This document shows positions 22,372-56,191 of a DNA stretch of 64,000 bases, in pieces. The position numbers and the translations under genes were made by a program. Position 1 is the stretch's first letter. Every line of letters begins with the position of its first letter. The stretch spans positions 5,843,184-5,907,183 of the forward strand of contig CM042562.1 of NCBI GenBank assembly GCA_023630585.1. Reading direction: 5' to 3'. This stretch comes from Cranoglanis bouderius (Eukaryota > Chordata > Actinopteri > Siluriformes > Cranoglanididae). Below the pieces are notes generated by a model that made no database searches, was not told the DNA's origin, and saw only the letters and a program-made list of their open reading frames with translations.

Positions 22372-23200
22372 TGTGAGTGGGGAGTGAAGGCTAGCCCATC
22401 AGGTCCGATCCCACAGAAGAGCTACTGTAGCACAAATTGCTGAAAAAGTTAATGCTGGCTATGATAGAAAATAATAGAAAGGCTATGATAGACACTATTA
22501 TTGCAGTGGCTGCGTAGCCAAAGACCGGTCAGATTGCTGTCCCCGATCCACGGCCAAAAGCACCTACAATGGTCATGTGAGCATCAGAACTGGTCCATGG
22601 AGCAATGGAAGAAGGTGGTCTGGTCTGATGAACCATGTTTTCTTTTACATCATGTGGACAGCCAGGTGCGTGGCATATCAGGGGAAGAGATGGCACCAGC
22701 ATGCACTATGTGAAGAAGGCAAGCTGGGTGAGGCAGTGTGATGTTCTGCTGGGAAACCTTGGATCCTAGCATTCATATGGATGTTTTTTTTTTCACACAT
22801 ACCACCTACCAAAACATTGCTGCAGTACACCCCTTCATGGCAACGGTATTCTCTAATGGCAGTGGCCTCTTTCAGCAAGATAATGTGCAATGCCAGAGTA
22901 CAAAAAAATTTCAGGAATGGTTTGAGGAACATGACAAAGAGTTCAAGGTGTTGACCCTGATCTCAATCCAATCCAGCAGCTTAGGGATGTGCTGGACAAA
23001 CAAGTCCGATCTGTGGAGGCCCCACCTCGCCACTTGCTGGACTTAACGGATCTGCTGTTAACGTCTTGGTGCCAGATACCACAGCACACCTTCAGAGTTC
23101 TTGTGGAGTCCATGTCTAGATGAGTCAGAGCTGTTTTAGTGGCACCAGGGGTACTTACACAATATTAGGCAGATGGTTTTAATGTTATGGCTGATCGGTG
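22372..23200 (+). mobile_element. Degraded second Tc1-like element, 3' part
   Basis: Fragments of another Tc1-like transposase on the plus strand: HQNWSMEQWKKVVWSDEP with the first catalytic Asp (about 22579-22635), GEEMAPACTM, then after frameshifts NGSGLFQQDNVQC with the second Asp, and FEEHDKEFKVLT. The right end has the terminal phrase AATGTTATGGCTGATCGGTG. The 5' part is missing or displaced by the neighbouring insertion. Multiple frameshifts make it non-functional. Confidence 0.8.
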
Positions 23201-23202
23201 TA

Positions 23203-23637
23203 TACAGTATCTCACAAAAGTGAGTACACCCCTCACATTTTTGTAAATATTTTATTATATCTTTTCATGGAACACTGACGAAATGACACTTTGCTACAAT
23301 GTAAAGTACTGAACATTCACACCTGAGACCTTGTAACACTAACGAGTCACATGACACCGGTGAGGGAAAATGGTTAATTGGGCCCAATTTGGACATTTTC
23401 ACTTAGGGGTGTACTCACTTTTGTTGCCAGCGATTTAGACATTAATGGCTGTGTGTTGAGTTATTTTGAGGGGACAGCAAATTTACACTGTTATACAAGC
23501 TGTACACTCACTACAGTAGTGAAGTAGTGACTTTACATTGTAGCAAAGTGTCATTTCGTCAGTGTTGTCCCATGAAAAGATATAATAAAATATTTACAAA
23601 AATATGAGGGGTGTACTCACTTTTGTGAGATACTGTA
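23203..23637. mobile_element. Complete MITE with inverted ends
   Basis: A 435-bp non-coding element bounded by TACAGTATCTCACAAAAGTG on the left and its complement CACTTTTGTGAGATACTGTA on the right, with long inverted subterminal repeats (the TTTGTAAATATTTTATTATATC segment and its complement). It belongs to the Tc1/mariner-type MITEs of fish. It sits directly against the right end of the second Tc1 element. A truncated relative lies at 9505-9664. Confidence 0.88.
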
Positions 23638-23652
23638 TGTATGATGTATTAT

Positions 23653-23793
23653 ACAGGGTGTCCGGGAACCCATGTGAGTAAAACTTCATATACTTTATTT
23701 TGTATTTAGCACTTACAACATTTGCTCAACATATTCAGATCAACATATTTGCTGAACATATTTACATTGGTTCCTGACTTTTCGACACCCTGC
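23653..23793. mobile_element. Short mariner-type MITE
   Basis: About 140 bp with ends CAGGGTGTCCGGGAACC and CTTTTCGACACCCTG, a typical mariner-like terminal pair. No coding capacity. Confidence 0.6.
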
Positions 23794-24094
23794 ATATTTT
23801 CAAGTGCAATGTAAAATAATTACATAATTGCATCTCAGTCTGTGTTATTTAATGACATAATTAAGATTGAATTTTAATTCATTAAGATTCAAGAATTACT
23901 TTTGTAAATGCAAATTTACTGTAATGTGCTGCCTGGACCCTGCAGAAACTTTGTTGAAGCAAAGCTAGGGACCAAGTATTTGGATGGCTGCAGTGTAGAG
24001 TTTGCTGTATCCTTTGAAGAGAGCAGCTCATCCACTCCTATGTTCTTCGTCCTCTCTCCTAGAATTGACCCATTAACGGACGTAGATGCACTAG

Positions 24095-25398
24095 GTCTGT
24101 ATAGGCTGTAGAGTTAGGGTCAGGATTAAAATATTTTCCTTTTACTCCTACCCATTTTGTAATAACTGTGCCCAAGCAATATGAGCAGAAACACTGATCA
24201 AAAGGATGTTGTGACTTTATTATTATTTCAAGTCAAGTCGATTTTTATTGTCTTTCCTCTATATAGTGTGTATACATTGGAAAGAAATGACGTTTTTTCA
24301 GGACCATGGTGCAACACAGAACAGTACACAAGACTACATAAAGTGCAGATACACAACAGTGTGAGACGAGTGCAAAACAATAAGTACACAGGACAGTAAA
24401 TACACAGGACAATAAATACACAGAACATTGACTGTAAACTGTAAACATAGACCATAAACTATGAGCTATTGTGTATTGTAGCAGCATAGGTATAGCAGTA
24501 ATACTGGCAGCAAAAAAAGTGAGTTCCATAGTAAAGTGACTGATGCAGCTATGTAAAGTGCAGTGTGCAGTAGAGTCTTACTGGGTTAGTGCGTGTGCAG
24601 AGGTATGAGTCTTACTGGGTTAGGTGATTGACTGGCCCATATTCTGATACTATAATAAAAATTACAGTAAAATTTAAAGCTGCAGTAATGAACTTTTGCC
24701 TCTCTTTCGCCTTCTCTGTTTGAAACATAAAACTGCAAGTTACTTGCGGAGTTATTTTTTTTTACGTGGGTTGTGCTTCGGCACTGCTCGTCTGCGCGGA
24801 TGAATCTGATGGTTTGAGGTATTGGTATGGGTTGTATATTAGCTTCTTCTTTCTGTTTATGGACGTGACGTAACCACACAAAGATGAATGACGTTTCCTG
24901 CAAAATCCGACCAGACAGCTCAAATTATAAATCATTAATATAAGCTTACCATTGCGAATCTGGGTAAGGTAAGGAGACAGCTTTGAACACTGTTTTTTTT
25001 TTTTAATTTATTAATATATATATATATTTTTATCAATAATTGATTTTTGTTCATTTTTAACCAAAAAAATTTCAATACTGCATCTTTAAACATCACTCTG
25101 CTCTTAAAAAATTAAAAAAAAAAAAAAAAAAAAGAAAAAAAGAAAGAAAAAAGAAAAATAATTAGAATATTTGGCATTTTACCTAATACTGTTGTACTAT
25201 GTGCAAGAAAACAAAGCTTTCTTTGCATATCTAAGGAGGAGGTTAGGGGCCAATTGCAGTATCTGCTCTTGCAAGACATCCCCAGGTCTTGATCAAGCAC
25301 CCAACAGTAGCTCTTTGACCCAGCCACTAGTGCCCTTAAAACTGGATTTGCTAAAAATGCTTAAAAAAAGCAACAAAAAAAAACTTGTTCTCCCACAG
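24095..25398. other. dnah17 intron with a SINE-like repeat
   Basis: At about 24229-24520 lies a fish interspersed repeat (CAAGTCGATTTTTATTGTC at its start, then TTTCAGGACCATGGTGCAAC, AAGTGCAGATACACAAC and similar phrases). An A-rich run with G interruptions at 25109-25160 is a simple repeat. Nothing else was recognised. Confidence 0.55.
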
Positions 25399-26056
25399 GT
25401 AAGATGTTGGGCTTTACCACTGATAATGGCAGGTTTCACAACGTGTCTCTGGGTCAGGGCCAGGAAGTAGTGGCTGAGGCTGCTTTAGACCAGGCAGCAG
25501 TGGAGGGACACTGGGTCATTCTGCAGGTACTTACCAGCAGAAGTTGTTGCTATATGCTTTAGAGTCCATTTATCATATGCAACTTCAGTTATATTAAGTA
25601 TAATATGTTTATGTTCACACATGAGATTTTACTTTTAGACCATTAGTTGATTCTTTTTTTAGGATAAATATATTTTTTAAATACCAGTTCATTTTCTAAT
25701 CTTACTAGCTTAACATGTGTTGATTGTATTTTATTTTTAGAACATCCACCTTGTGTCAAAATGGCTGGGCAGTTTGGATAAAATAATAGAGAAGTACAGT
25801 ATTGGGAGCCACAGTGATTACCATGTGTTTATGAGCGCTGAGCCAGCCCCTACATCGGAGTCTCACATCATTGGAGATGTGCTCAAAGGAGTCAGAGTTC
25901 AAAGTCATTCTGTTTGCTCTGTGTTATTTCCATGCTGTGGTGGCTGAGAGACGCAAGTTCGGAGCACAAGGCTGGAACAGGTCTTACCCTTTCAACAATG
26001 GAGATATTACCATCTCTATCAATGTCCTCTGCAACTACCTAGAGTCCAATTCAGAG

Positions 26057-26065
26057 GTGTGTGTG

Positions 26066-26131
<66 letters not shown>
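26057..26131. repeat. (GT)n-(TA)n microsatellite at a donor site
   Basis: A few GT units followed by about 28 TA units start directly at the donor of exon 25741-26056. Confidence 0.9.
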
Positions 26132-26134
<3 letters not shown>

Positions 26135-27240
26135 GTAAAAGTATTTTCTGTATTCAAATTTGTTATAGTACACCATTTTACATTAGTGTTCCTGTTACAC
26201 TTCCATTTAGGTTCCTTGGGATGATCTGCGTTACTTGTTTGGTGAGATCATGTATGGCGGGCATATTACTGATGACTGGGACCGAAGATTATGCAGGACA
26301 TATCTTCAGGAATATATGCAGCCAGAGATGCTAGAGGAATAACTGCAGCTTGTGCCAGGCTTTCCTGTACCACGTAACTTGGACTACAAGGTCTACAAGT
26401 TCATGTGCTGTTAATAAACTCTACTTCTGTAAAATGACCCTTTTATAGAGAACACAAATCATCTCTTCCTAATGTGTTTCTATAATTGTAAAATTGAATA
26501 ATGCATTCCCTGATAGACCAATTTTAGGTTGTAAGGAACAAGTTCCATTGGGTTTAACCCAGTGTATTATACATTATTGTTTTGCCTTCCTTTGCTTTAT
26601 TCATTGTATATTTACCTGTATTTAGGGTTATCATATGTACATTGATGAGATGTTGCCACCCGAGAGCCCGGATCTGTATGGATTGCATTCTAATGCTGAG
26701 ATCGGCATCCTGACCATCACCTCTGAGAAGCTCTTCCATACTGTGCTGGAGCTCCAGCCCAAAGAGTCTGTCTCTGCTGGAGGTAGTGGTGCCTCTCGAG
26801 AGGAAAAGGTCCTTGTTAATATTTACTCTTACCAAATTTTTACATTTGGTAAGAGGGCCATATTTGAAGGACATCTTGGATGAGATATTGGAAAAGTTGC
26901 CAGAAGGATTTAATATGATAGAGATCATTTCGAAAGTGAATGTGAAAAGCCCTTTTATCGTTGTTGTGTTCCAAGAATGTGAGAGGATGAATATACTTAC
27001 CAAGGAAATCTCAAGGTCTTTGAAAGAACTCAATTTAGGTCTGAAGGTAAACACTTATTTATTTTGGTGTGTGTGGCTGGCTTGGCCCAGAGGAAATATA
27101 TTAACAACAAGGCAATGGAATAAAACTGTATTGAGAAATGAGCTTTGTGGATAACTCGCACATGCAAACAAACACACTATTGTGCCTCAATATCTCCAAA
27201 TGCTCACTTGCTTGCTATATCATATACACACACGCTAGCT

Positions 27241-27552
27241 ACAGTCATGTGAAAAAATACACCCCATGGAAATTGTTGGCTTTTTTGACATATTTAGACA
27301 AGCAAACATTTGATCATCTTTGAAACAGTGCCTATTAATAAAGTTGATATACTTAAACAAACCCACAAGGAAAATTAGCTTTTTCAATCATTTACTCAAC
27401 AGAAATATTAATAGAGGCGATAGTCTTCAGTGGAAAACGTCAGTACACCCTTGGCCTCAGAAGCTAGTATTGTCCCTTTTAGCAGAAATAACTTCTTGTA
27501 GGTGTTTTGCATATTTGTCCACCAGGCTTGCTGGAATTTTTTTTTTCTTATA
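27241..27552. mobile_element. Truncated Tc1-like terminal fragment
   Basis: It starts CAGTCATGTGAAAAAATACA and continues with the subterminal region of a Tc1-like element. The reverse complement of the same end occurs at 49550-49717 (ending TTTTTCACATGACTGTA), so both belong to one family. The copy is cut off by the next element. Confidence 0.75.
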
Positions 27553-29004
27553 ACACCAACATGTCAGAAAATTTTAAAAACAAATTAAAAAACAGAATCA
27601 CTGAGTTGGAAAAAGGATCACCCCTCCCCCCCATTTTGTTGAACCACCATTTGCTTTAATTACAGCACTTAGTCTGTTGGGATATATCTCTACTAACTTT
27701 GCACATCTAGACTTTGCAATATTTGCCCACTCTTCTTTGCAGTACTGCTCAAGTTCAGTTAAATTTGATGGTGACCGTTTGTGGATTGCAGTCTTCAAGT
27801 CATTCCACAGATTTTTCAATGGGGTTTAAGTCTGGGCTCTGACTAGGCCATGCAAGGACATTCACCTTTTTCTCCTTTAACCACTGTGTGGTCAGTTTTT
27901 CTGTGTGCTTTGAGTCATTGTCAGGTTGGAAGGTAAACCTTCTTCCCATTGACAACTTTCTGGCAGAGGGCAGCAGATTTTCCTCAAGAATTTGACGGTA
28001 TTTTGCCCCATCCATTTTTCCTTCTATCCTGACAAGTGCTCAAGTCCCTGCTGCAGAGAAACACCCCCATAACAGGATATTACCACCTCCATGCTTTACT
28101 GTAGGAATGGTGTTATTTGGATGGTGAGCTTTATTTGATTTCCGCCAGACATATCATTTGGTGTTGAGGCCAATTTTAGTCTCATCTGATCATAACACCT
28201 TTTTCCATGTGGCCTCAGAATCTAAAAGGTGTGTTCATGTGGCCTTTCTTGAGGAGTGGCTTTTTTCTTGCAACCCTCCCATACAAGCCACATTTGTGGA
28301 GAATTTGTGATATTGTTATCACATGCACACAATGACCACTCTTTGTCATAAATTCCTGCAACTGCTTCAGAGTTGCTGTAGGCCTCTTGGTAGCCTCTCT
28401 GACCAGTTTCCTCCTGGCTCTTTCATCCAGTTTGGAGCGACGTCCTGATCCAGGGAGGGTCTGTGTTGTACCAAATACCTCCCACTTCTTTATAATAGAC
28501 TTCACTGTGCTTCTAGGTATTAATAAAGCCTTTGAATTTGTTTTGTATCCATCTTCTGACTTGTGCCTGTCCACAACTTTATCCCGGAGATCTTGTGACA
28601 GTGCCTTGCCACCCATAGTTGATTGTTTGCTTCAGTTGCACTACCAAGGACTGAAAAATGCTCCAGGAAAGCTCTTTTCATGCTGAGCTAATCAAAATGA
28701 CCACAGCTGATCACAGTTGAAAGTCAAATGGCTTTGTGTGCCATTGAGATGATGATTAGCTCCACCTTATTGAGTTTACAAGTCATTTTTTAGGGCGTGA
28801 TTCTTTTTCCAACTCCGTGATTCTGGTTTTTAATTTTTTTCCTGACATGTTGGAAAAACATATCTTTCACTTGGATGTTATAAGTTGCACTGAGTAAATA
28901 CAGCTGGATAAAACAAAAACTGTGTCCGTCTTCATTTCAGGCTGAAAAGCAACAAAATGTTGTTATTTTAAAAGGGGGTGATTCTTTTCTATATCCACTG
29001 TATA
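27553..29004 (-). mobile_element. Tc1-like transposon, degraded
   Basis: The right end reads GGGGGTGATTCTTTTCTATATCCACTG, a known fish Tc1 terminal type; the left end is diverged. Transposase pieces lie on the minus strand: N-terminal MGGKALSQDLRDKVVDRHKSEDGYKT with the helix-turn-helix and GSGRRSKLDERARRKLV (28616 down to about 28215), then SARKLSMGRRFTFQPDNDSKHT with the second Asp and SQSPDLNPIE (28015-27800), then a C-terminal piece. Frameshifts and a missing first-Asp stretch make it inactive. Confidence 0.85.
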
Positions 29005-29695
29005 CAAACGCCAACCATTTTTTAAACACACAAGGAATGGTTTGGTAGAGGAATTAATGGGAATCTGCCCAACCAAATCTACATGAATGACCTGTGTTTT
29101 ATGCTAATTGCTGCAACTGTAGAGCCATAACCACAGTTTGCTTATGGGAATGGTACATATGCATTTTATAAAACATTTGATAAGGCACAAACTGAACTGG
29201 TACGACATTAAAAGAATTTCCATTGTTTTTCCAGAACCCATTTTGCCATTTTTGTCATTAAGGTTATTTGGGCCCACAATGGCAAGAGACCATATTTAAT
29301 TTCATGGGCACTTTAAGCAGATAGCATATAAACTGTCATTTGAAAGCTTCTACCATTGCATTACCAAAATGGCCCAACTTTTTGTACCAGTTGTGCCAAA
29401 CTCCCACAGTACAGTACATGCTACACATTCAGCCCAAATATTAAGTTACTGACTTCATGTAAGTATTTGTATCCAAGTTCTCCTGTTATACTGTATCTAT
29501 AGGAACTGGAGACATGGACATCTGACTTTGCCATGCCTGCTGCAGTTTGGCTGTCTGGCTTTTTCAACCCCCAGTCTTTCCTCACTGCCATCATGCACTC
29601 TACAGCCAGGAAAATGATTGGCCTTTGGACAAGATGTGTCTAGCTGTAGAGGAGACCCAGAGATGGTGCTTTTATCCGTGGTCTTTTCATGGAAG

Positions 29696-30979
29696 GTAAG
29701 ATTTTGAAATCTTTGAAATTATATATGTTTTAGGACCTCAACACTGGAACTTAGATTAAACACACATCAAACCCTTTATTGTAAATACACTATCTATAGA
29801 ACCAAAAACACAAATAATAATAATAATAATAAACATTAGGTTAGATTGCATGGAGAGTAAATAAATAACCAACCCGCAAGGCTGTTTATAGACCAACTGG
29901 TGCTAAAATCATGATTTTTACTCTAAGAATCCTTAACATCTAATATTGAAAGCTTAAAGTAATGGCAAAATATGGCTTTCAAACACTTCCATAACTTTCA
30001 TATTGCCCTCCTTCAAAGAAGCTAAACTTCAACAATGTGACTTGAAAAGAAGACTCTCACTAGAGTCAATATTTTAATAACTACAGGCAAATATTTAATT
30101 TAGACAGGCTTAAAAAACATTTAAAAAAAACACAACATTTATAAATTTGTATTGAAATGACACCTTGCAGACTCTGCTAACACTGAATTTGCTTCCCCAC
30201 ATGCTACAGCTTTAACTTGTGTTAAATATGCTCAATTATTCATTTACACATGAAAGTTCATACATTTTTGTAACTAAGGTGTAGTAAATTCACCAGCCCT
30301 CCTGGGATGAAATCAAATGTCCTATCAACATGTTAAAGGCTATCTGTGATATTTTGTGTTTTTCTATATGAAGGGTATTGTTCAATAAAGCAATTATTTA
30401 GTTAAACATCTTAAGATTCACATGATCTAATAGAAGGAACTCAGTGTATTCCCTGCTATAAGCTGTAGCATAATCAGTAACACAAAATGCAACTTTTATC
30501 CAGCTCATGTTTAGAAAATGAAATCATGTTTTAAATTAAGATTATGACTGCAGTTTGTAGTCTTAGACATGAAGCTGCCAATAATAAATATGTACATTGT
30601 GCTACAATGTTGATTGAACATCAACTGCACAGCAAAGAAATGGTGACATCAGTTATTTGTTAATCACATGGTCTTGGTAATTTCTTGTCACAGGCTTGTA
30701 AAAATACCTTCAATTATTAGCCCGTCCACTTTCTCAGGTCCCCCAAATGTCCCAAATTCTTAGACTGCACTTCACATCCTCACTTCCTACATCACCCCAT
30801 TCTCATATTTTTTCTAAAATTTGGACTGTGCATCATTGTCAATCCACAAGCTAATTATCAAATAGTTTTAATACAAAGCAGCATACAGTAAATAATAAAT
30901 TCAGGGTTGCAGTCCACATCAGTGGCCTTTTGATATAAAACAGTATGAGCATTAATGTTTGTTTGAAACATTTTCACAG
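29696..30979. other. Last dnah17 intron, no recognised content
   Basis: 1.28 kb of AT-rich sequence with a short AAT run near 29817. No transposon end, exon or open frame of note was recognised. Confidence 0.55.
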
Positions 30980-31227
30980 GAGCTCGCTGGGACATCTAGT
31001 CTGGTGCAATTGCTGATGCCCTTTTAAAGGAGTTGACACCTTCTGTGCCAGTAATCTTCATTAATGCCATTCCTGTGGACCGCCAGGAGACAAAGAACAT
31101 ATAGGAGTGTCCTGTGTACAAAACGCGTATGCGTGGGCCCACCAATGTTTGGACCTTTAATCTAAAAACTAAAGAGAAACCAACTAAGTGGGTGTTAGCT
31201 TCTGTATGCCTGCTTCTCAGTGTCTAG

Positions 31228-32249
31228 TGCAGCATAACTTCATAGAGAAGAAACGTTTTGTGATTTTATTTAATCCATAATTCTTTTAATTGTTTATTTT
31301 TTGTGTCCTTTCAAGCAAAATGAATTTGCTTTTTGGGTTTATGCCTTAATTGGTTTTTAATTGGTTTTTAATTAATAAAAACCTTATCAACATATTAAAC
31401 CTGCGGTATGGTTACTTTTCAGTTTTCCAACACAATCACAAGGGGGCACTGTAAAAGCATTTTTGAAAGAAAAGAAAAAAAAACTATAGGCATTTCATTA
31501 GTATTTACCCGTTTTATTTGTTGTTTTGTTTTGATTTATTTTTAATATTACTTTTATCAGAAAATATCCCTTCTGTAACGGAGAGCTTTTTGGATCTGGA
31601 TATTCTCAATATCTGCATCTTAAATGTAGGCCATGTCTGATTGAAATACATACACCGTGCACAAAACAGCTCCAGATGTTATCGGCAGAGGGCTAAAAGA
31701 GGTCACTGGCAGTACAACGCAGCACCTAAAGACTGACAGCACTGGAATAGCGTATAGCCAAGTTTGTGCTGTGGTCTGGCCACACTACTCTACACTCGGC
31801 TATGTGTTGGGATTTGGGCTTGGGGAACCACTGCAGTGACATTGTGAATTCTTAAGAACCCACTGTCTGCCATCTTGGGCTTTGAGTGCATTTATATTTA
31901 CGGAAACTTTGAGTGTGCTAAGTAAAACAGAACAACAGTTCAGACAAACCAAAATCACAACAAAAATGCTGATTCCTGTTTTTGTGTCTTCTCGTACACA
32001 AGAGCTATTCATGGCTCTTTAAAGTCTAGGCAATTGAGGTATTGATGTTAACAGAGCACAGTATTGACTGTTCCATTAGATTCAATTCATTAGCTAATCA
32101 CCTCATGAACAAATAGAATCTAGTTTTTTTTGTGTGTTTTTTTATGTAAAGAGCACAGGCTCCTCAGTAGTGTAGTGAGCACACCCAGTCAGAAATAAAC
32201 CAACCTGATATGGACTGTAAGAAGTCTACCCACTCAGGCATGCAGTATC
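31228..32249. other. Convergent intergenic gap between dnah17 and pgs1
   Basis: 1.02 kb separates the dnah17 stop from the pgs1 stop; both genes point into it. A plus-strand AATAAA (31374-31379) suits dnah17, and TTTATT at 31513-31518 would serve as a minus-strand AATAAA for pgs1, so the two 3' UTRs could have overlapped. Confidence 0.6.
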
Positions 32250-54471
<22,222 letters not shown>

Positions 54472-55866
54472 TTTTTTTTTTTCCAAAGCTGTTTGAAAAT
54501 TCGAAACTTTATGTGAACGATTGTTTGGTACAACAAGCCAACAAGTACAGAGTAGAGTTCTTAACGCTTAAAGTCACAAACTTCATGTGTGGGTTCAGTG
54601 CGTTGGACAAAACACTAACCACTAAATGGCGAATAAAACGCATTTCACCGAGAAGGTATAATTTTTGGGTCGTTTTAAGTTCCATATGTACTGCTGCAAT
54701 GATGTGTAATTTATATTGATAATGATCTAATACCTTAGTTATTGAGTCATTAATTAAGTTGAAACTTATCCTTCTGGGCCTTCTCATATGAAGGTCTAAA
54801 ATATTCCCATCCCCTTCATTTAAACGTGAAATACAGACCTCTGTGACAATACAAGTGTTGAGCACAGTCTGTCACTTTGGGGCAGTTTTTGGCTTTAGGC
54901 TACATCTTAACAAACAGTTCTTGTATTTCTCGTATCAGCAATTACTGGGTGGCAAGAAGAGGGTAGATTACAGCTTGTCGTTAGTGCCTGAGGTACTGCT
55001 AATATGGATCACTGTGTGTTTATTAAAAATAGCAGGAGGGTGACGGTAAAAGATGGCCACGTGACGGCTTAAAAAAGATCAGAAGGATTTTCCAGATGCT
55101 GCAATTTAAGAACCACCCAAAGTGTATTTCTGCATATGCTAATCCCATTTTATCTTATCTTTTATGAAAACATAATAAGGTCCCAGAGTACACAGAGAAC
55201 ATCCTGTAGAACAGCAGTACACCCAGATGTAGCCTATAACTCTGTAAAACATTGTTAGTGGCAACAGGACTGGAGGACTTAGAAAGATTATAAAGATACT
55301 CAAGAAAGATACTAAAGAAAGCTGTATTTGTATCTGTAAAACAAAATAGATGCTAGAGATAAGTTCTCTAAATGGACGCTGAAATGTATTGCAGTGGACT
55401 TTTTTTTCCATATTTGGATGATGAATATTTTCTTCCTAGACTTTGAGTGCTGAAATAAGTAATAATAATTGAAATTAGTCAATGTTTATTTATTTATTTA
55501 TTATTATTATTTTAAATGATATTTTAGGGTGTGTCAGTACAAAATAAAAATTAAAAAGCCAAGGACCCTGTATCCATGGCTACGTCCGAAACCGCATCAT
55601 GCTGTACTACTTAGACACACTATGTAGTGCTGTAGAATGTGGATTAGGACGCAGCCTCCTGCCCTCTTCATCCTATAGATGGCGTACAGGACAGTTTTAC
55701 CGAATCAGAGCTGCCATGTTAAATCTGTCTATAGGTATGGGAGCCATATGCGTTTAGACAAGCAGAGGTTTACCATAAAACATCTTCAAATCATCTTTAC
55801 GCACACACAGACACACACACACAGCTGTATTATTTATTTGTCTGTAGACTAGGCTACATATTTGCT

Positions 55867-55875
55867 TTCCTGGAA
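55867..55875. promoter_or_regulatory. Candidate STAT-binding site upstream of socs3
   Basis: TTCCTGGAA fits the palindromic TTC-N3-GAA consensus bound by STAT3/STAT5. Mammalian SOCS3 promoters use such sites for feedback induction. It lies about 0.6 kb upstream of the presumed first exon, further than in mammals. A single 9-bp match can occur by chance. Confidence 0.35.
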
Positions 55876-56160
55876 TCGGATAGCGTTTCAGTAATCCAAG
55901 CAATAAAACATCGGAGCGACCGATTTATAAAAGGAAATTGCAAAAATTCGGAAAAAAATAAGAGCAAAAGGAAGCGGTGTGTTACAGCACTGCGGTCGTG
56001 TGAAGCTTAATTCTGCAAGGGCGCTTCAACTTTTTTCACCTTGTAGCCTGACGGGGAAGAGAAGAGGGGGGAAGGGAGGAGTGTGAATACCAGGAATCGT
56101 CTCGTAGAAAAAAGGTCACGCTGATTATTTATGGGCAATCCGCCAAGTGAGTGAGAGAAA

Positions 56161-56191
<31 letters not shown>

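Larger units (their letters stand above)
20512..23945. other. Transposon-filled dnah17 intron
   Basis: This 3.4 kb intron is almost entirely mobile DNA, in order: inverted Tc1 fragments (20575-20790), a (CA)n tract (20806-20843), a Tc1-like element (20849-22369), a second degraded Tc1-like element (22372-23200), a complete MITE (23203-23637) and a mariner-type MITE (about 23653-23793). Intact relatives have a simple splice here (MCYAIK to NFVEAKLG). Confidence 0.8.
23946..26390 (+). pseudogene. dnah17: dnah17 exons: AAA6 region, internal deletion at 25873 and stop at 26340
   Basis: Four exons: 23946-24094, 25399-25526, 25741-26056 and 26211-26390. Landmarks: NFVEAKLGTKYLDG, SFEESSSSTPMFFVLSP, NVSLGQGQEVVAEAALD, GHWVILQNIHLVSKWL, VFMSAEPAPTSESHII, ALCYFHAVVAERRKFG, and DLRYLFGEIMYGGHITDDWD. 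In exon 25741-26056 the reading passes from HII straight to EMCSKESEF in a different frame; about 37 codons of a highly conserved segment (PTGMHANLHKAL in relatives) are deleted. Exon 26211-26390 contains TAA at 26340-26342 inside MLEE-LQLVPGFPVP. Confidence 0.9.
27047..29502. other. dnah17 intron, transposon-filled
   Basis: The intron contains a truncated Tc1-like end (27241-27552) and a second Tc1-like element (27553-29004), then 500 bp of unrecognised sequence. The exon expected here in DNAH17 relatives was looked for and not found. Confidence 0.7.
738..31227 (+). pseudogene. dnah17: dnah17-like axonemal dynein heavy chain, multiply disabled pseudogene
   Basis: In the family, this protein is the gamma/beta-type heavy chain of ciliary and flagellar outer dynein arms: a tail, a linker, a ring of six AAA modules with an antiparallel coiled-coil stalk, and a C-terminal domain. 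Here 57 exons can be followed in order, about 9.7 kb against roughly 13.4 kb for a full gene (family length about 4460 residues). The N-terminal exons lie outside the window. Disablements seen: stops at 8568, 14829, 19799, 26340, 30997 and 31102; frameshifts near 3750, 10617, 12911, 14196, 25873 and 29610-29675, with a probable one near 13150; lost donors at 11174 and 17244; and missing AAA1, AAA3 P-loop and C-terminal exons. The assignment to DNAH17 rather than DNAH9 or DNAH11 rests on the adjacent pgs1 and socs3. It could be the decayed ohnolog of a retained second copy. A poly(A) signal AATAAA lies at 31374-31379. Confidence 0.9.
26626..31227 (+). pseudogene. dnah17: dnah17 exons: C-terminal domain, two stops, frameshifts and a missing exon
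   Basis: Four exons: 26626-26808, about 26870-27046, 29503-29695 and 30980-31227. Landmarks: DEMLPPESPDLYGLHSNAEIG, TSEKLFHTVLELQPKES, VVVFQECERMNILTKEISRSL, AVWLSGFFNPQSFLTAIMHS, RTRMRGPTNVWTFNLKTKEK-like, ending WVLASVCLLLSV and TAG at 31225-31227. The acceptor of the second exon is weak. The exon with the TMTSHMENLQNAL-type motif is missing between 27046 and 29503. In 29503-29695 one A is lost near 29610 (AARKN-D-WPLDKM becomes out of frame) and about 13 codons are lost near 29675. The last exon has TAG at 30997-30999 (Gln in relatives) and TAG at 31102-31104 (Tyr in NIYECPVYKT). Confidence 0.9.

Noticed and set aside
738..31227. dnah17 as a working gene with recoding or alternative splicing
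   Set aside because: Stops of all three kinds, frameshifts, lost donors and missing catalytic exons occur together; no single recoding or splicing mechanism would restore a motor protein.
738..31227. Sequencing error as the cause of all dnah17 damage
   Set aside because: Only a few indels are in short homopolymers; several stops are clean substitutions, deletions span tens to hundreds of bases, and pgs1 and socs3 in the same sequence are error-free.
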